This document shows positions 48,653 through 49,652 of a stretch of DNA of 49,652 nucleotides, in pieces (position 1 is the stretch's first letter; each line of letters opens with the position of its first letter). The stretch spans positions 1 to 49,652 of the IMG/VR virus record IMGVR_UViG_3300034198_008242, one strand, 5' to 3'. A program made the position numbers and the translations under genes. The notes under the pieces were generated by a model, which did no database searches, was not told the origin of the DNA, and saw only the letters and a list, made by a program, of their open reading frames with translations. Source of the stretch: a virus.

Positions 48653-49335
48653 TATCTCACCGCCAAAAGAACGCCCATTTGATATGCCAAAGTGTTGCCC
48701 ACAGTAGCAGTTCTAGTGCCAGTAGCACCAGAAGCAGACAGTGTTTCAGTGGACATAAGTGAATTCAAGTAAACACTATTTGGAGCACCAAAAACATTTA
48801 AATTAGATCTCTGAGTCATTGAAGCAGGCTTAGTCAATGTTCCTAAACCGTAAAATGAAGATGACCAGTTAAACCAGCAACCCACCAGCAAATCTGACGC
48901 TGTAGTAGTAGTGACAGATGAAGCCACAAGTCCGGAAGGTGTACCGACAACATCGAATGCTGTAGCCCCAGATATCGCCATAATCGACATAGTTCCCGCA
49001 TTCCAGTTAGCCCCACCCGTCCACGTCAAAGAAGTTTCAGAACCAGTAGCAGTCTTTGTGAATACATCCATAACAAAAAGATCGCCCGAAAAGTTGTCAA
49101 AGGCTGCGCGAGTTGTCCATCCCGGAGGAGGGTAGGCTCCAGAGTATCCCGGGTTACCAGTCTTTGCGTCTGCGCCAATATTTACTTGCATAACAAGAAT
49201 ATCACCAGCAGCAAAGCCAGCAGGCATAGCGCAAGTCATAGTAGAAGAAGTTGTAGTAGTAGTAGCAACAGATCTAAAAGCTGGACCAGAAGCAGCAGCG
49301 GCTACACGCGAAGATGCTGTTACGCCCAAGATCAT
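48652..49335 (-). CDS. virion appendage/decoration-like protein, 227 aa
   Basis: The beta-rich sequence (VATTTTTSSTMTCAMPAGFA then AGDILVMQVNIGA; LTWTGGANWNAGTMSIMAIS; TRTATVGNTLAYQMGVLLAV) has the jelly-roll/Ig-like style of phage decoration and fibre proteins. The GFAAGDILV pattern is widespread in such proteins. It overlaps the upstream gene as ATGA. The precise location on the virion is unknown. Confidence 0.7.
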   Translation of the reverse strand: MILGVTASSRVAAAASGPAFRSVATTTTTSSTMTCAMPAGFAAGDILVMQVNIGADAKTGNPGYSGAYPPPGWTTRAAFDNFSGDLFVMDVFTKTATGSETSLTWTGGANWNAGTMSIMAISGATAFDVVGTPSGLVASSVTTTTASDLLVGCWFNWSSSFYGLGTLTKPASMTQRSNLNVFGAPNSVYLNSLMSTETLSASGATGTRTATVGNTLAYQMGVLLAVR

Positions 49336-49628
49336 GTTAAATCACCGATCAAAACCCATGTATTAGTAGCCCGTTTGATGAGTGTTGCAGAAGACCACTG
49401 TGCCCTCAAAACTAAACTAGGAGTAGCATTGACAGTGACAGTTCCATCAAACGGAGCAACAGTAACTGCTCCAGTTCCGGTAGCCAAAAGATGGATCTGA
49501 GTTCCAATAGGAAAGGCTACAGAACCATTAGTAGGAACAGTTATAGTAGCAGCAGCAGAAACTTCAACCAAAGTCTGTTCATCAGTCAAAGCCAAAGTAT
49601 AGTTAGCTGACTTAGTAGAAGTAGCCAT
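49332..49628 (-). CDS. small appendage-like protein, 98 aa
   Basis: The protein (ATSTKSANYTLALTDEQTLV; AATITVPTNGSVAFPIGTQI; TGAVTVAPFDGTVTVNATPS) resembles the repeat unit of short fibre and decoration domains. It has no good ribosome binding site within the 24 bases before the window edge, and the edge is near, so a longer upstream context may be missing. Fold: beta-sandwich, inferred. Confidence 0.65.
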   Translation of the reverse strand: MATSTKSANYTLALTDEQTLVEVSAAATITVPTNGSVAFPIGTQIHLLATGTGAVTVAPFDGTVTVNATPSLVLRAQWSSATLIKRATNTWVLIGDLT

Positions 49629-49652
49629 TCTATAAGGGGCAAATAAAGAACC

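Noticed and set aside
1-49652. tRNA, rRNA, CRISPR arrays, integrase and attachment site
   Set aside because: No cloverleaf or GTTCGA-type T-arm, no spaced direct-repeat array and no tyrosine or serine recombinase pattern was seen by eye; a tRNA or repeat-finder run would be decisive.

Overview
The window reads as most of the genome of a tailed dsDNA phage with a long non-contractile (siphovirus-type) tail. Every gene I can support lies on the minus strand, so the map is best read from 49652 down to 1. Two WhiB-family proteins (Fe-S regulators confined to Actinobacteria and their phages), a resuscitation-promoting-factor lysin and SD-less starts directly behind TATAAT boxes point to an actinobacterial host. 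The sequence is AT-rich, which would suit low-GC freshwater or marine Actinobacteria better than Streptomyces or Mycobacterium; the exact host is inference.

Reading direction, virion module (49628 to 23841): appendage/fibre-like proteins including a collagen-repeat fibre and a sulfotransferase-like protein; a 994-residue prohead protease that also carries a Dps-like ferritin domain and a scaffold-like tail; the HK97-fold major capsid protein; a free-standing HNH endonuclease with an unusual promoter/hairpin leader; head-tail adaptor, stopper, tail completion, tail terminator and major tail protein; the two tail assembly chaperones joined by a -1 frameshift at CCCAAAC; a 1988-residue tape measure; distal tail protein; a 1708-residue tail hub/fibre protein; three small paralogous tail proteins; a second HNH endonuclease; and a metallophosphoesterase.

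Holin-like, zinc-ribbon, MerR-type and second WhiB genes (23827 to 22337) lead into the replication and nucleotide module (22470 to 10008): DnaB-type helicase, short DnaG-type primase, gp32-like SSB, 5'-nucleotidase-like HAD protein, SLOG-like protein, dCMP deaminase, bacterial-type DNA polymerase III alpha, RecA-like protein, PD-(D/E)XK nuclease, a Cas4/AddB-like Fe-S nuclease, a zinc-finger protein and a RuvC-like resolvase. These give the phage its own fork proteins plus recombination and junction-resolving enzymes. A DUF932-like protein follows, then the small and large terminase subunits, a first WhiB, small unknown genes and the Rpf-type lysin.

A strong bidirectional terminator and the longest non-coding stretch (3412-3698) separate this from an accessory operon: a large protein combining a GHKL-type glycine loop with an HEXXH zinc motif, then a chain of very small, overlapping unknown genes running off position 1. 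No portal, integrase or repressor is visible; the portal presumably lies outside the window, between position 1 and 49652 if the molecule is circular. No tRNA, rRNA or CRISPR was found.

Regulation is unusually legible. Several promoters share an extended -10 (TGN-TATAAT or TATACT), two of them place the start codon at the predicted +1 (leaderless mRNAs), and several are interlocked with hairpins. The best case is the HNH gene at 42727-43230, where a 14-bp hairpin hides the Shine-Dalgarno in read-through mRNA but is cut off in mRNA started from the gene's own promoter, the logic known from T4 I-TevI.
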